Assembly (NCBI RefSeq): GCF_033115175.1
Contig: NC_084830.1
Coordinates: forward strand, 44,771,409 to 44,835,408
Origin: Lepus europaeus
Taxonomy: Eukaryota > Chordata > Mammalia > Lagomorpha > Leporidae
Direction of reading: 5' to 3'
DNA: 64,000 bases
The translations under genes were made by a program, and so were the position numbers. Positions 11,151 through 23,578 of the stretch are shown piece after piece (within the stretch, counting starts at the first letter, position 1; each line of letters starts with the position of its first letter). The notes below the pieces were generated by a model that did not search any database, was not told where the DNA came from, and saw only the letters and a list, made by a program, of their open reading frames with translations.

Positions 11151-11480
11151 CGGCCGGTGCCGTGGCTTAATAGGCTAATCCTCCACCTTGCGGCGCTGGC
11201 ACACCGGGTTCTAGTCCCAGTTGGGGCGCCAGATTCTATCCCGGTTGCCCCTCTTCCAGGCCAGCTCTCTGCTATGGCCCGGGAAGGCAGTGGAGGATGG
11301 CCCAAGTGCGTGGGCCCTGCACCCACATGGGAGACCAGGAGAAGCACCTGGCTCCTGGCTTCGGATCAGTGAGATGCGCCGGCCGCAGCGGCCATTGGAG
11401 GGTGAACGAACGGCAAAAGGAAGACCTTTCTCTCTGTCTCTCTCTCTCACTATCCACTCTGCCTGTCAAAAAAAAAAAAA
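11151..11480 (+). repeat. Young CSINE2 inserted in an older CSINE tail
   Basis: CSINE2 head GGCCGGTGCCGTGGCTTAAT and A tail. The flanks AAAAAGTATAAGGTGTTC at 11134-11151 and 11478-11495 are identical, proving nesting. Confidence 0.92.
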
Positions 11481-11511
11481 AAGTATAAGGTGTTCAACTT
11501 GTTTAGCTTAT

Positions 11512-11837
11512 ATCTTTTTATGTGAGTTAGAGAAGAGGAGGAGGAAAGAGAGAGAGAGAGAGAGAGAGAGAGCAAGCGCCACCATCTGCTGGTTTACTCC
11601 CCAAATGGCTCCAACAGTCAGGGAAGGACCAGGCTAAAGCCAGGAGCCTGGAGCTTCCTCCAGGTCTCCCACATGGATGTAGGAATCCAAGCACTTAGGC
11701 CATCTTCCACTGCTTTCCCATCCAATCTAGCAGGGAGCTGGATCAGAAGTAGAGCAGCAGGATCTTGAACTGGTGCCCATATGGGATACTGGTGCCGCAG
11801 GCGGAGACTTAACCTGCTTTACCACAATGCCAGCCCC
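11512..11837 (-). repeat. CSINE, reverse
   Basis: A GA dinucleotide expansion at 11549-11572 replaces the usual pyrimidine run; head ACCACAATGCCAGCCCC at the right end. Carries a one-mismatch CTCF-core match at 11579-11592. Confidence 0.85.
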
Positions 11838-11847
11838 ATATGTCTTT

Positions 11848-12168
11848 TTTAAAAAACAATTTATTTGAAAGGCAGAGTTAAAGAGAGAAAGGGAGAAACA
11901 GAGAGAGAGAAATCTTCCATTTGCTGGTTTACTACCCAAATGGCTGCAATGGCCAGAGCTGGGCCTGGCCAAAGCCAGGAGTCTAGAACTCCATGTCTTC
12001 CATGTGGGCACAGGGGACCAAGCACTCAGGTCATCTTCCACTGCTTTCCCAGGCATGTTAGCAAAGAGCTGGTTTAGAAGTGGAACAGCTGGGACTTGAA
12101 CCAGCACTCACATGGGATGCCAGCATCACAGGTAGTGGCTTAGCCCACTGCACCACAATGCTGGCCCC
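11848..12168 (-). repeat. CSINE, reverse
   Basis: Complete reverse copy from AATTTATTTGAAAGGCAGAG to CACCACAATGCTGGCCCC. Confidence 0.88.
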
Positions 12169-12304
12169 AGTATCTCTATCTAGGTAAGCATGCCTCAGGA
12201 CCAATCTAGCTCATTCTTCAGGTCTCTACTTCTCAAATTTCAGTGCTTATAAGAATCATCTAGAATGCCAATTAAACTGATTCCCATGTCCCACACCCAG
12301 AGAT

Positions 12305-12628
12305 TTTTAAATATTTTTTTATTTGGAAAGTTGGAATTATAGAGAAAGAGGCAGAGACAGAGAAATGCCTATCTTCCATCTGCTGTTTCACTTCCCAGAT
12401 GCCACAGTGGTCACCATTGGGTAAGGCTAAAGCCAGGAGCCAGGAGCTTCATCCAGGTCTCCCACATGGATGGTAGGGGCCCAAAGGGTTCTTTCTCTGC
12501 TGCTTTTCCCAAGCCATTATCAGGGAGCTGGATCAGCAGTGGAGCAGCCAGGACTGAACTGTTGCCTATATGGGATGCTAGCACTACAGGTGGCGGCTTT
12601 ACCCACTATGCCACAGTGCCAGCCCCAC
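12305..12628 (-). repeat. CSINE, reverse, diverged
   Basis: Tail region mutated (TTTATTTGGAAAGTTGGAAT), head TATGCCACAGTGCCAGCCCC preserved. Confidence 0.85.
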
Positions 12629-12689
12629 AGAGATTTCTTCCATAGGCCTGGGTAGGGCCAAGGAGTCAGAACTCCAGAAAATTCTTTCT

Positions 12690-13027
12690 TTTTTTTTTTT
12701 TTAAGATTTATTTATTTATTCGAAAGCCAGAGTTACATAGAGAGAGAAGAGGCAAAGAGACAGAGAGAGGTCTTTCATCCGCTGGTTCACTCCCCAACTG
12801 GCTGCAATGGCCAAAGCTGTGCTGATCGAAGCCAGGAGCCAGGAGCTTCTTCCAGGTTTCCCACGTGGGTGCAGGGGCCCAAGGACTTGGGCTGTCTTCT
12901 ACTGCTTTCCCAGGCCATAGTAGAGAGCTGGATCGGAATTGGAGCAGCTGGGACTAGAACCAGTGCCCATATGGGATGCTGGCACTCAGGCCAGGGAGTT
13001 AACCCACTGCGCCACAGTGTCAGCCCC
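12690..13027 (-). repeat. CSINE, reverse
   Basis: T run then AAGATTTATTTATTTATTCG, ending with GCGCCACAGTGTCAGCCCC. Confidence 0.88.
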
Positions 13028-13037
13028 AGAAATTCTT

Positions 13038-13079
13038 TATTTAAAAAAAAAATGTTTATTTTCATTTTATTTGAAAGGC

Positions 13080-13112
<33 letters not shown>

Positions 13113-13340
13113 TATCTTATCTGTTTGTTCACTCCCCAAACACCCATAATAGCTAGGCCCATGCTAGGCTGAAGCCAGGAGGCCAGAATTCCATCTTGGT
13201 CTCCCACCTGGGTGGCAGGGACCCAAGTGTTTGAGCCATTACCTGTTGCCTCTCAGCATGCACATTAGCATGATGCTAAGTCCCAGGGGAAGAACCAGCC
13301 TTGAGTCTGGTCACCCCAATATGCATCTCAAGCAGCATCT
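13038..13340 (-). repeat. Older CSINE-like element, reverse
   Basis: Starts TTATTTGAAAGGCAGAGAGA and continues with the variant body tctcccacctgggtggcagg that occurs in several older copies here. Right boundary uncertain. Confidence 0.65.
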
Positions 13341-13608
13341 CAACTGGTGCACCAAACATCCGCCCCTCCAGGCAAATCTGACACAGATCATCTGGAGACC
13401 AGACTTGGAGAAACACTGCTGAGATATAACTAATGTTTCATGAGATAGCTTTGAAAAAAGAACATTTTATTATTAAAAAGGAACTTTCATGTACTAATAC
13501 ACATGCTGTAAAATAAAAGTCAAGCAGTTACTATGTAAAGGTCCTTGCCTCACCACTGCTCTGCTCTTCTCAGATGTAAGTTTTAATTAAATTCCCAGAC
13601 TTTTATCT

Positions 13609-13957
13609 TCTTTTTTTTTTTTTTTTTTTTTTTCTTTTTGACAGGCAGAGTGGATAGTGAGAGAGAGAGACAGAGAGAAAGGTCTTCCTTTTTGCCGTTG
13701 GTTCACCCTCCAATGGCCGCTGCGGCCGGCGCATCTCGCTGATCCGAAGCCAGGAGCCAGGTGCTTCTCCTGGTCTCCCATGTGGGTGCAGGGCCCAAGC
13801 ACTTCGGCCATCCTCCACTGCCTTCCCAGGCCATAGCAACAGAGAGCTGGCCTGGAAGAGGGGCAACCGGGATAGAATCCGGCACCCCAACCGGGACTAG
13901 AACCTGGTGTGCCGGCGCCACAGGCGGAGGATTAGCCTGTTAAGCCACGGCGCCGGC
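13609..13957 (-). repeat. Young CSINE2, reverse
   Basis: Long T run, then GACAGGCAGAGTGGATAGTG; right end CCACGGCGCCGGCC. Perfect 15-bp duplication CCCAGACTTTTATCT at 13594-13608 and 13958-13972. Confidence 0.93.
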
Positions 13958-14004
13958 CCCAGACTTTTATCTACACCTATCCATATAGGTTGGTTAAGAA
14001 TGAT

Positions 14005-14295
14005 TGGGGCTGGTGCTGTAGCACAGTGGGTTAAGGCCCCAGCCTGCAGCGCTGGCATCCCATATGGATGCTGGTTCAAGTCCCGCTGCTCCTCTTCCAA
14101 TCCGGCTCTCTGCTATGGCCTGGGAAAGCAGTAGAAGATGGTTTAAGTTCTTGGGCCCCTGCACCCATGTGGGAGACCTGGAGGAGGCTCCTGGCTCCTG
14201 GCTTCAGAATGGCACAGCTCTGGCCGTTGCAGCCATGTGGGGAGTGAACCAGCGGATGGAGGACTTTCTCTCTCTCTCCCTGACTCTACCTCTTT
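14005..14295 (+). repeat. CSINE interrupted at its 3' end
   Basis: Head GGGGCTGGTGCTGTAGCACA; similarity runs to the pyrimidine tract, where a CTTT expansion and a reverse CSINE2 follow. Confidence 0.83.
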
Positions 14296-14310
14296 CTTTC
14301 TTTCTTTCTT

Positions 14311-14638
14311 TGTTTTTTTTTTTTTTTTTTTAATTTCAGGCAGAGTGGATAGTGAGAGAGAGACAGAAAGAAAGGTCTTCCTTTGCCATTGGTTCACCCT
14401 CCAATGGCCGCTGTGGCCGGCGCATCTTGCTAATCTGAAGCCAGGAGCCAGGAACTTCTCCTGGTCTCCCATGCGAGTGCAGGGCCCAAGCGTTGGGCCA
14501 TCCTCCACTGCCTTCCCGGGCCATAGCAGAGAGCTGGCCTGGAAGAGGGGCAACCGGGATAGAATCCGGCGCCCAGACCGGGACTAGAACCCGGTGTGCC
14601 AGTGCCGCTTAGCCTGTTAAGAAGCCACGGCGCCGGCC
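14311..14638 (-). repeat. Young CSINE2, reverse
   Basis: T run, CAGGCAGAGTGGATAGTGAG, right end AGCCACGGCGCCGGCC. It is wedged between two other CSINEs, so its duplication cannot be delimited. Confidence 0.87.
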
Positions 14639-14935
14639 TAAAGATTTTATTTTAATTATTTATTTGAGAGGTAGAATCAGAGAGAGAGGGAGAGAGAAAG
14701 GTCCTCCATCCGCTGGCTTACTGCCTCAATGTCTGCAGATCCGAAGCCAGGAGCTTCCTCAGGGTCTCCCATGCGGGTGCAGGGGCCCAAGGACTTGGGC
14801 CATCTTCTACTGCTTTCCCAGGCCATAGCAGAGAGCTGGGGTGGGAAGTGGAGCAGCCGGGACTCAAACTGGCACCCACATGGGTTGCCGGCACTGCAGG
14901 CGTGGTTTCACCCGCTACACAACACCGGCCCTGCA
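14639..14935 (-). repeat. CSINE, reverse
   Basis: AAAGATTTTATTTTAATTATTT start; right end ACAACACCGGCCC. It abuts the preceding CSINE2 directly. Confidence 0.83.
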
Positions 14936-15744
14936 AAGCTCTTTTCTGATTAGAATGCATCCCCTCCTTGCACAGGACTGTACTTCAAATCTCAGCTCTG
15001 ACTTCCCAATCTTCACTAACTTAATCACTTTTCTTTCTAGTTTTATCCCCTACAAATTAAGGACATTAAAGTCTATGAGGGTATAGTAATTAAGTACATT
15101 AAAGTCTATACAGAAGCTAATTATTCTCAGTATCACTCTCCTTTCAGGCCTAGCTATGCGCTAGGCTTTCAGAACAGGGGCCATGTCTTATCTCTGTATA
15201 TTCTTATTGCCGGGAGTGAGGCTCCATTTGTCAAATAGTTTTCACACTGAATAAGCATGTTGTGCTATTCACGCCTTCCTTCATTTCTGAAGGAGTCTCA
15301 CATCAGCAGGTCTAACGTGGGACTTGGCACACGATCCCATTTGTGGAACGAATAAAGGTGCAGTCTGTACCAGTGGTTTCATCCTGATGCACAGGCATGG
15401 ATTTATGCCGTCCTCATAGATCTCATCTTTATTTCTCAACATGACTAATAGCCATGAGGGTAGGGTGTAGCTGTTTCCACAGCAAGTGTCTAAGAACACT
15501 TGATAATAGAAAAGATGCCTTTCCTAATGCAAACTACACATCCTCAACCTGCACTAGAGTGAACTGTAACAGAAAGTGCTCTTACGTAGATGGTTCACTT
15601 TTTAATAATAAGATGACAACTGTTAAGTGAAACATGGATCAGAAAAGAAAAAATGCACAGGATAAAAAATAGGGAGGCTGTTGTTTTCATCTCTTATCAG
15701 GTAGCAGTGCCAATTCTCCAGATCTGCTTCTTTAAATCAGAGCC
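14936..15744. other. Intergenic, nothing recognised
   Basis: Unique-looking sequence; no splice-bounded coding segment or RNA gene seen. Confidence 0.5.
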
Positions 15745-15747
15745 TTG

Positions 15748-16395
15748 GGACTGACGTTGTGGCACAGCAGGTTAAGGTGCCACTTGCAACATGGGCATTC
15801 TCTGTCAGAGGACTAACCTGGTCCCGGCTGCTCCATTTCTTTAAAAAAAAAAAAAAAAGATTTAATGTATTTGAAAGGCAGAGTTACAGAGAGGCAGAGG
15901 CTGGGGGGGGGGGGGGGAGGCTTGTATCCACTGGTTCACTCCCCAGAAGGCCACAATGGCCAGAGCTGCGCCAATCCAAAGCCAGGAGCCAAGAGCTTCT
16001 TCTGGGTCTCTCATGCAGGTGAAGGGGTCCAAGGACTTCAGCCATCTTTGACCTCTTTCCTAGGCCATAGCAGAGAGCTGGATTGGAAGTGCAGCCGCCG
16101 GGACTCGAACCAGTGCTCATATGGGAAGCTGGCACTGCAGGAGGTGGCTTTACTCACTACCTCACGGTGCCAGCCCCTGCTCTACTTCTGTTCCAGCTCC
16201 CTGCTACTGTGTCAGGATAAGCAGCAGAGGACGGCTTAATTATCTGGGCCCCTGCCTGTATGGGAGAACAGGATGGAGTTCCTGGCTCCTAGCTTCAGCC
16301 TGGCCCAGCCCTGGCTGTTGGGGCCATTTAGGGAGTGGAACATAGAAGACTCTCTTTCTACCTTTCAAACATAAATCATAAAAAAAAAAAAATCA
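15748..16395 (+). repeat. CSINE split by a second CSINE
   Basis: Head part 15748-15840 and tail part 16178-16395 (ending in a 13-A run) belong to one element, opened by the reverse copy at 15841-16177. Confidence 0.8.
15841..16177 (-). repeat. CSINE nested in the preceding CSINE
   Basis: The near-identical flanks CTGCTCCATTTCT (ending 15840) and CTGCTCTACTTCT (starting 16177) are the host-SINE target duplicated on insertion. It contains an expanded G run at 15904-15917. Confidence 0.8.
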
Positions 16396-16694
16396 GAGGA
16401 CTGGTTACTTGTTACTTATAAAATTAGTTAAGAAAACAAAACCAGAACTCCATACGTTTATAGAACCAGTTAATAGAAGGCAAATATTAATGGGATTCAC
16501 ACAATGTTAAATAATTCATGCCTACATGTTAAAACAAGTAATTCTTCTACAGCAATTTCACTTCAAAATGCAGCAAGCACTTGATCAATTTTGTGAAGAG
16601 CCCTAAGCTACAAATGTTGGTTCTGGCCCTAACTCTGACAATCTGGTTACTATCTCACAGCTTTTTTTAACTGTTAAGTAAAATAATATAGGTA

Positions 16695-17024
16695 TGGGGC
16701 CGGTGCTGTGACAGAGAGGGTAAAGCCACCGCCTGCAGTGCTGGCATCCCATACGGATGCCAGTTTAAGTCCCGGCTGCTCCACTTCCATAGCTCTCTGC
16801 TATGGCCTGGGAAAGCAGTGGAAGATGGCCCAAGTCCTCAGGCTCCTGCACCTGGGTGGGAGACCCAAAGGAAGCTCCTGGATCCTGGCTTCAGATCGGC
16901 ACAGCTCGGCTATTGCGGCCAATTGGGGAGTGAACCAGCGGATGGAAGGGCTCTTTCTCTGCCTCTCCTTCTCTCTCTGTGTAACTCTTTCAAATAAATA
17001 AATAAATAAATAAATGTTAAAAAC
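16695..17024 (+). repeat. CSINE with intact duplication
   Basis: Head GGGGCCGGTGCTGTGACAGA, AAAT-repeat tail. Perfect 13-bp duplication AATAATATAGGTA at 16682-16694 and 17025-17037. Confidence 0.92.
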
Positions 17025-17105
17025 AATAATATAGGTAAATAAAGTAGCATAGTTTCTGGCTCAGCACAAGTTTTGAGGGTGGAAGTTCCTCCCTGTTCCT
17101 TCTTC

Positions 17106-17143
17106 CATTCCAGTTTTAGTGTATGTGCTGCCGAGGCGAGCAC
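17106..17143 (-). pseudogene. U6 snRNA 5' fragment (nt 1-38), second tailless insertion
   Basis: The minus strand from 17143 reads GTGCTCGCCTCGGCAGCACA and continues as U6 to nt 38 with four substitutions in all. The flanks CCTGTTCCTTCTTCC (17092-17106) and CCTGTCCCTTCTTTC (17144-17158) agree at 13 of 15 positions, consistent with an aged target-site duplication. No A tail is present and the rest of U6 is missing. Confidence 0.85.
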
Positions 17144-17261
17144 CCTGTCCCTTCTTTCTCCAAGATGACACTAGAAACAGTTCATCTACCAGTCTGATTC
17201 TACTTTTTTATTGTTGCTGGTGAAAGGGTGGGGACTTTCTTCTGCAGCTAATATCTATTTC

Positions 17262-17526
17262 TTTTTTAAAAAAAATTATTTATTTGAAAGGCAAGGTTAG
17301 AGAGAGATGGTCCATCGGCTGGTTCACTCCTCAAATGGCTGCAAAGGCCAGGGAAGGGCCAGGCGGGCAGGAGACAGAAATCCCATGCCCTCTGCCGTGT
17401 GTGTGTGTGGGGGGGGGGGGGTTGGGGGTGGGGGGTGGGGGGTGGGCTTAAGCTCTTGGGCCATCGTGGGTTGCTTTCCCATAGACTGCTGGTGCCACCT
17501 GTGCCACAAGGCCCCTCCCAGGCCGG
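17262..17526 (-). repeat. CSINE, reverse, with G-run expansion
   Basis: AAATTATTTATTTGAAAGGC at the left; similarity resumes after a large GT and G-rich expansion at 17398-17451; right end CACAAGGCCCC. Confidence 0.7.
17398..17451 (+). repeat. G-rich simple repeat, quadruplex-capable
   Basis: GT repeat followed by a run of about 13 G and then four further blocks of 5-6 G separated by T or GT. Confidence 0.85.
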
Positions 17527-17810
17527 CCAATATCTTTTTAACTTTTATTTATTTGAAAAGCAGAGCGATAGCGAGAAGCAGAGAGAATCTTCCATCCCCT
17601 GGTTCACTCCCCAGAGTCGGAACCCTGGGTCTTCCGTGCGGGCGGCAGGACCCAAGTCCTGGAGCCATCGCCTACTGCTTCCCAGGGTGTGCGTCAGCAG
17701 GAAGCTAGACTGGAAGCAGAGCAGGGACTCAACCCAGCACTGGGATATGGAATGCAGGATCCCCAAGGCAGCCTTAACCGCCACGCCTAACTCCACCACA
17801 GAGCCCAACA
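17527..17810 (-). repeat. Older CSINE-like element, reverse
   Basis: TTTATTTATTTGAAAAGCAG start and the ggaagctagactggaagcag body phrase; the head end is diverged. Confidence 0.65.
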
Positions 17811-17929
17811 CTATGAATACGAAGGTCCAAAGTTCACAGCAAAAATACTTTTAAAAGTTAAAACTGTTTATCGCACTTTCTATGCAAGTACGGCTCACAG
17901 GTCCACACTAACAGTGCCATAAAAGGTGA

Positions 17930-18405
17930 GTTTGTGGGAGCCTGCGCCGGGAGCCCCGTTTCCGGGGCCAGTAACTCAGGCAGGGTCAGGCGAGAGCCCG
18001 GCGGAGGGAAAACGCAGAGGGGCTCACCAGGGTCCCCCGAGCCTCCCCAAACGCCGCGCCTACGGGCTGAGACCTCCTGGGCGCCGAGACAGCGGCTGCC
18101 CCCGCCGCCGGTTCTCACCGAGCCTGCCACGTCATCCGCAGGCGGCTTCTCCCACTGCCGCCTGGTTCAACGCTCCTGGGTTCCTACGCCCGCGGCCCGC
18201 ACCACAAAAGCAACATCACCCCCAGAGAACCCTAACGTTACAACACGGGGACCCGAACACTCCGGCCACCGTACTGTCCCGCGGTATCCTACAGCAACCA
18301 GCGCTCCTCCTCTAGCTCCGCCCCTTCCGCTTTGCGATTTGCTTCCGCTTCCGGCCTTGCGTTCCGGCTCTGCCGTGAAGAGCTGTGCATTGTGGGAACT
18401 CCTTC
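17930..18405 (+). promoter_or_regulatory. RPL30 CpG-island promoter
   Basis: CpG-rich region rising at about 17930 and continuing past the first exons to about 18830. Just upstream of the start are a GC box CCGCCCC (18318-18324), repeated ETS-type CTTCCG cores (18324-18353), and on the reverse strand TTCCCACAATGCAC (18385-18398), which fits the ZNF143/Staf motif. A pyrimidine run at 18401-18410 is the typical 5'-TOP start of ribosomal protein genes. A YY1-type GCCATCTT follows at 18421-18428. Factor binding is inferred from motifs. Confidence 0.75.
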
Positions 18406-18442
18406 CTTTCTCGCTCCCCGGCCATCTTTGCGGCTGCACTTG
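18406..18442 (+). other. RPL30: RPL30 exon 1 (5' UTR only)
   Basis: The start at a C within the pyrimidine tract CCTTTCTCGCTCCCC is chosen by analogy with 5'-TOP genes and is approximate. The exon ends CTGCACTTG before the donor GTGAGT (18443). Joined to exon 2 it gives CACTTGGTTGGAGG, colinear with the mammalian RPL30 leader. Confidence 0.75.
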
Positions 18443-18551
18443 GTGAGTGGTCTCCACCGGGCCGAGGATCGAGCAGGCTGGGGATTCCCGCGGGTTGCCG
18501 TTGGAAGCTTGGGATCCTAAACTTCCTGCCCTGTCCTCTGTCATGTTGCAG

Positions 18552-18583
18552 GTTGGAGGCCGTCCCGCACCTAAGGCAGGAAG

Positions 18584-18604
<21 letters not shown>
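18552..18604 (+). CDS. RPL30: RPL30 exon 2 (leader end and residues 1-7)
   Basis: Acceptor CATGTTGCAG ends at 18551. Leader 18552-18583, then MVAAKKT at 18584-18604, phase 0, donor GTGAGT. The sequence around the start codon, AAGATGGTGGC, is itself YY1-like. Confidence 0.95.
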
Positions 18605-21118
<2,514 letters not shown>

Positions 21119-21137
21119 ATCATGCAACTTTTTCTTT

Positions 21138-21143
21138 AATAAA
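21138..21143 (+). terminator. RPL30 poly(A) signal
   Basis: AATAAA 20 nt after the stop codon, followed by a TTGTTGG and TGTGT rich downstream element. The very short 3' UTR is typical of ribosomal protein mRNAs. Confidence 0.92.
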
Positions 21144-21380
21144 ACCTGCCAGAGCTTGTTGGTAATCGCTGTGTCCATGTCAGTTATTTTTCTAGATCTT
21201 GTTTCAGTACACTTGGCTAAGGTAGGGTTAGAGAGGGTGAGGCAGCTGGATGTAGACAAGACTTTGGGTACGAGGAGTTACATATCCCAGTTTCCATTTA
21301 TTTGTTTTCGTTAGGGGTTTCTTTCTAATATTAGACTTTGAAGAGAATTGATTTTCATAATTGTAGTCCTTTTTTCTTTG

Positions 21381-21653
21381 AAGATTTATTTATTTGAAAG
21401 TTAGAGAGGTAGAGCCAGAGAGAGAGCGGTCTTCCATCCACTGGTTCACTCCCCAAGTAGTCACATGGACCAGAGCTGAGCTGATTGGAAGCCAGGAGCT
21501 TCTTTTAGGTCTCAAGTGGTTGCAGGGGGCCAAGGCCCTGGGCCATCTTCTGCTTCCCCAGGCCACAGCAGAGAGTTGTTTCAGAAGTGGAGTAGCCAGG
21601 ACTTGAATTGGTGCCCATATGGGGTTTAACTCACTGTGCCACAGTGCTAGCCT
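21381..21653 (-). repeat. CSINE, reverse
   Basis: AGATTTATTTATTTGAAAGT at left, CTGTGCCACAGTGCTAGCCT at right. Confidence 0.87.
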
Positions 21654-22157
21654 CTATAATTTTAGTCTTAGGACATTGTTTGCATTTTATATTTGAATGA
21701 GAGGCAATAATGTTAAATAACCAGAATTTAGTTAGAATTTCAGTTTACCAAATCTAAATAGAAAAGATGAAGTAAAATGTTATCACAGGCTAAAGAAATT
21801 CCATTGAAATTTAATGAATAAGGATCTTTTTTGACCACAAAAGAAGTGGTTAAAGTAGATATGTTCCAGACATTTAGTTAAATGTTACATGTCAAATTGC
21901 CCAAATAGATTTTACAATATATATTCCTGAGAGATGTACCATAAAGTAAGCCTGTGTTCATATCTTTGGGAAACTTCATTCTTCCAATGGGAAGTCCCAT
22001 GGAAACTGGTGAAGTTTCATCTTGACTTGAGTTGAATGGTCCAGGTAAGGGTATCTCTACCTGCTTAGTCTGCTAAGCTTTGAAGGAGGCTACCAAAGGG
22101 TCAGAAATGTCTTGGGATTTTACAATCAATCTTCCCCTTCTTTCTCTTCCTCAGGCA

Positions 22158-22159
22158 AG

Positions 22160-22190
<31 letters not shown>

Positions 22191-22436
22191 TTTGTTTGAA
22201 AGAAGTTATAGGGAGGGAGAGATGACAGGTCTTCCCCAAATGGCTGCAGCAGCTGAAGCTGGGCTGGACTGAAGTCAGGAGCCAGGAACTTCTCAGTCTT
22301 CCCCTGTGGGTGCAGGGACCCAAGCAATTGCGCCATTTCCCGCTGCTTTCCCAGACACATTAGCAGGGAGCTGGATCAAAAGTGGAGCAGCTGGAACTCA
22401 AACCAGTGCCCATAAGGGATGCCCGAGTCAGGCAGC
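22158..22436 (-). repeat. CSINE, reverse, with long T run
   Basis: T run of about 27, then a diverged tail; body phrases gagctggatcaaaagtggag and gaactcaaaccagtgcccat are clear. Confidence 0.82.
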
Positions 22437-22476
22437 CACTTCTTATAAAGATTTACTGAATGTGAAGTCTGGACTT

Positions 22477-22772
22477 TTTTTTTTTTTTTTTAAGATTTAT
22501 TTATTTGAAAGAGCTACAGAGAGAGAGAGGTCTTCCATCCGCTGGTTCACTCCCCAGATGGCCGCGATGGCTGGAGCTGCACCAATCCGAAGCCGGGAGC
22601 TTCTTCCGGGTCTCCCATGTGGGTGCAGGGGCCCAAGGACTTGGGCCATCTTCAGTTGCTTTCCCAGGCCACAACAGAGAGCTGAATCAGAAGAAGAGCA
22701 GCCAGGTCTTGAACTGGCACCCATATGGGATGTGGGCACTTCAGGCCAGAGTTTTGACCCACAGTGGCAGTC
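22477..22772 (-). repeat. CSINE, reverse
   Basis: T run, AAGATTTATTTATTTGAAAG, cttccatccgctggttcact; the head is somewhat eroded (CCACAGTGGCAGTCCC). Confidence 0.87.
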
Positions 22773-23059
22773 CCTGGACGTTCTTTTAATAGCTCTACAT
22801 AACAAGTTACTGATTTGGTCATTTTCCCGGGGTGAAGATAAGGGAGTTGGTTTGTGTCTGAAGTTTAACAAGTTGTAGATAAACTTTGGAGAAAGGCTCT
22901 TAACTGACTAGAGTTTGATTCGTTTGGGTACTTGGTATTTTTATATTTTATAGAAATAGAGTATAACTATCAAGAAATGGACATCAGCTTATAGATAAAT
23001 GAGTTTATGGTCTTCTGATTAGACTCCTAACCACGACCCAAATTAAGAACAAAACATTA

Positions 23060-23325
23060 AGGTCCAGTGCCTGTAGTGCTAGCATCCCATATGGGTGACG
23101 GTGCAGATCCTGCCTGCTCCACTTCCAATCCAGCTCCCTGATAATGTGCCTGGGAAAGAAGTGAAAGAGGATACAAGTCTTAGGGCCCCTGCACCCATGT
23201 GGGAGACCTGGTAGAAGCTTCTGGCTTTAGATTAGCTCAGCTCTGGTAGTTGCAGACATCTGGGGGGTGAACTGAGTAATGGAAGTTCCCTCTCCCTATT
23301 AGTCTGCCTGTCAAATCTTTTTAAA
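23060..23325 (+). repeat. CSINE, 5' truncated
   Basis: Begins at GGTCCAGTGCCTGTAGTGCT and ends with CTGCCTGTCAAATC. Confidence 0.78.
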
Positions 23326-23352
23326 AAATTACTAGTACCCAAGAATTTTTTG

Positions 23353-23578
23353 TTTGTTTGTTTTTAAGATTTTATTTATTTGAAGCCAGGAGTTTACTCC
23401 AGGTCTCCCACATGGGTGTAGGGGCCCAACCACTTGGGCCATCTTCTGCTTTCCCAGGCCATTAGCAGGGAGCTGGGTTGGAAGAGGGAACATCTGGGAC
23501 ATGGACCAGTGCCCATATGGGATGCCGGCTCCACAGGCAGAGGCTTAGCCTACTACGTATGCCACAGTGCCATCCCCG
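23353..23578 (-). repeat. CSINE, reverse, internally deleted
   Basis: AAGATTTTATTTATTTGAAG passes directly to ccaggagtttactccaggtc, so the pyrimidine and central parts are missing. Right end ATGCCACAGTGCCATCCCC. Confidence 0.8.

Noticed and set aside
17858-18130. Minus-strand 90-codon frame in the RPL30 CpG island as a divergent gene
   Set aside because: No splice-site, family or codon evidence; GC-rich chance frame.
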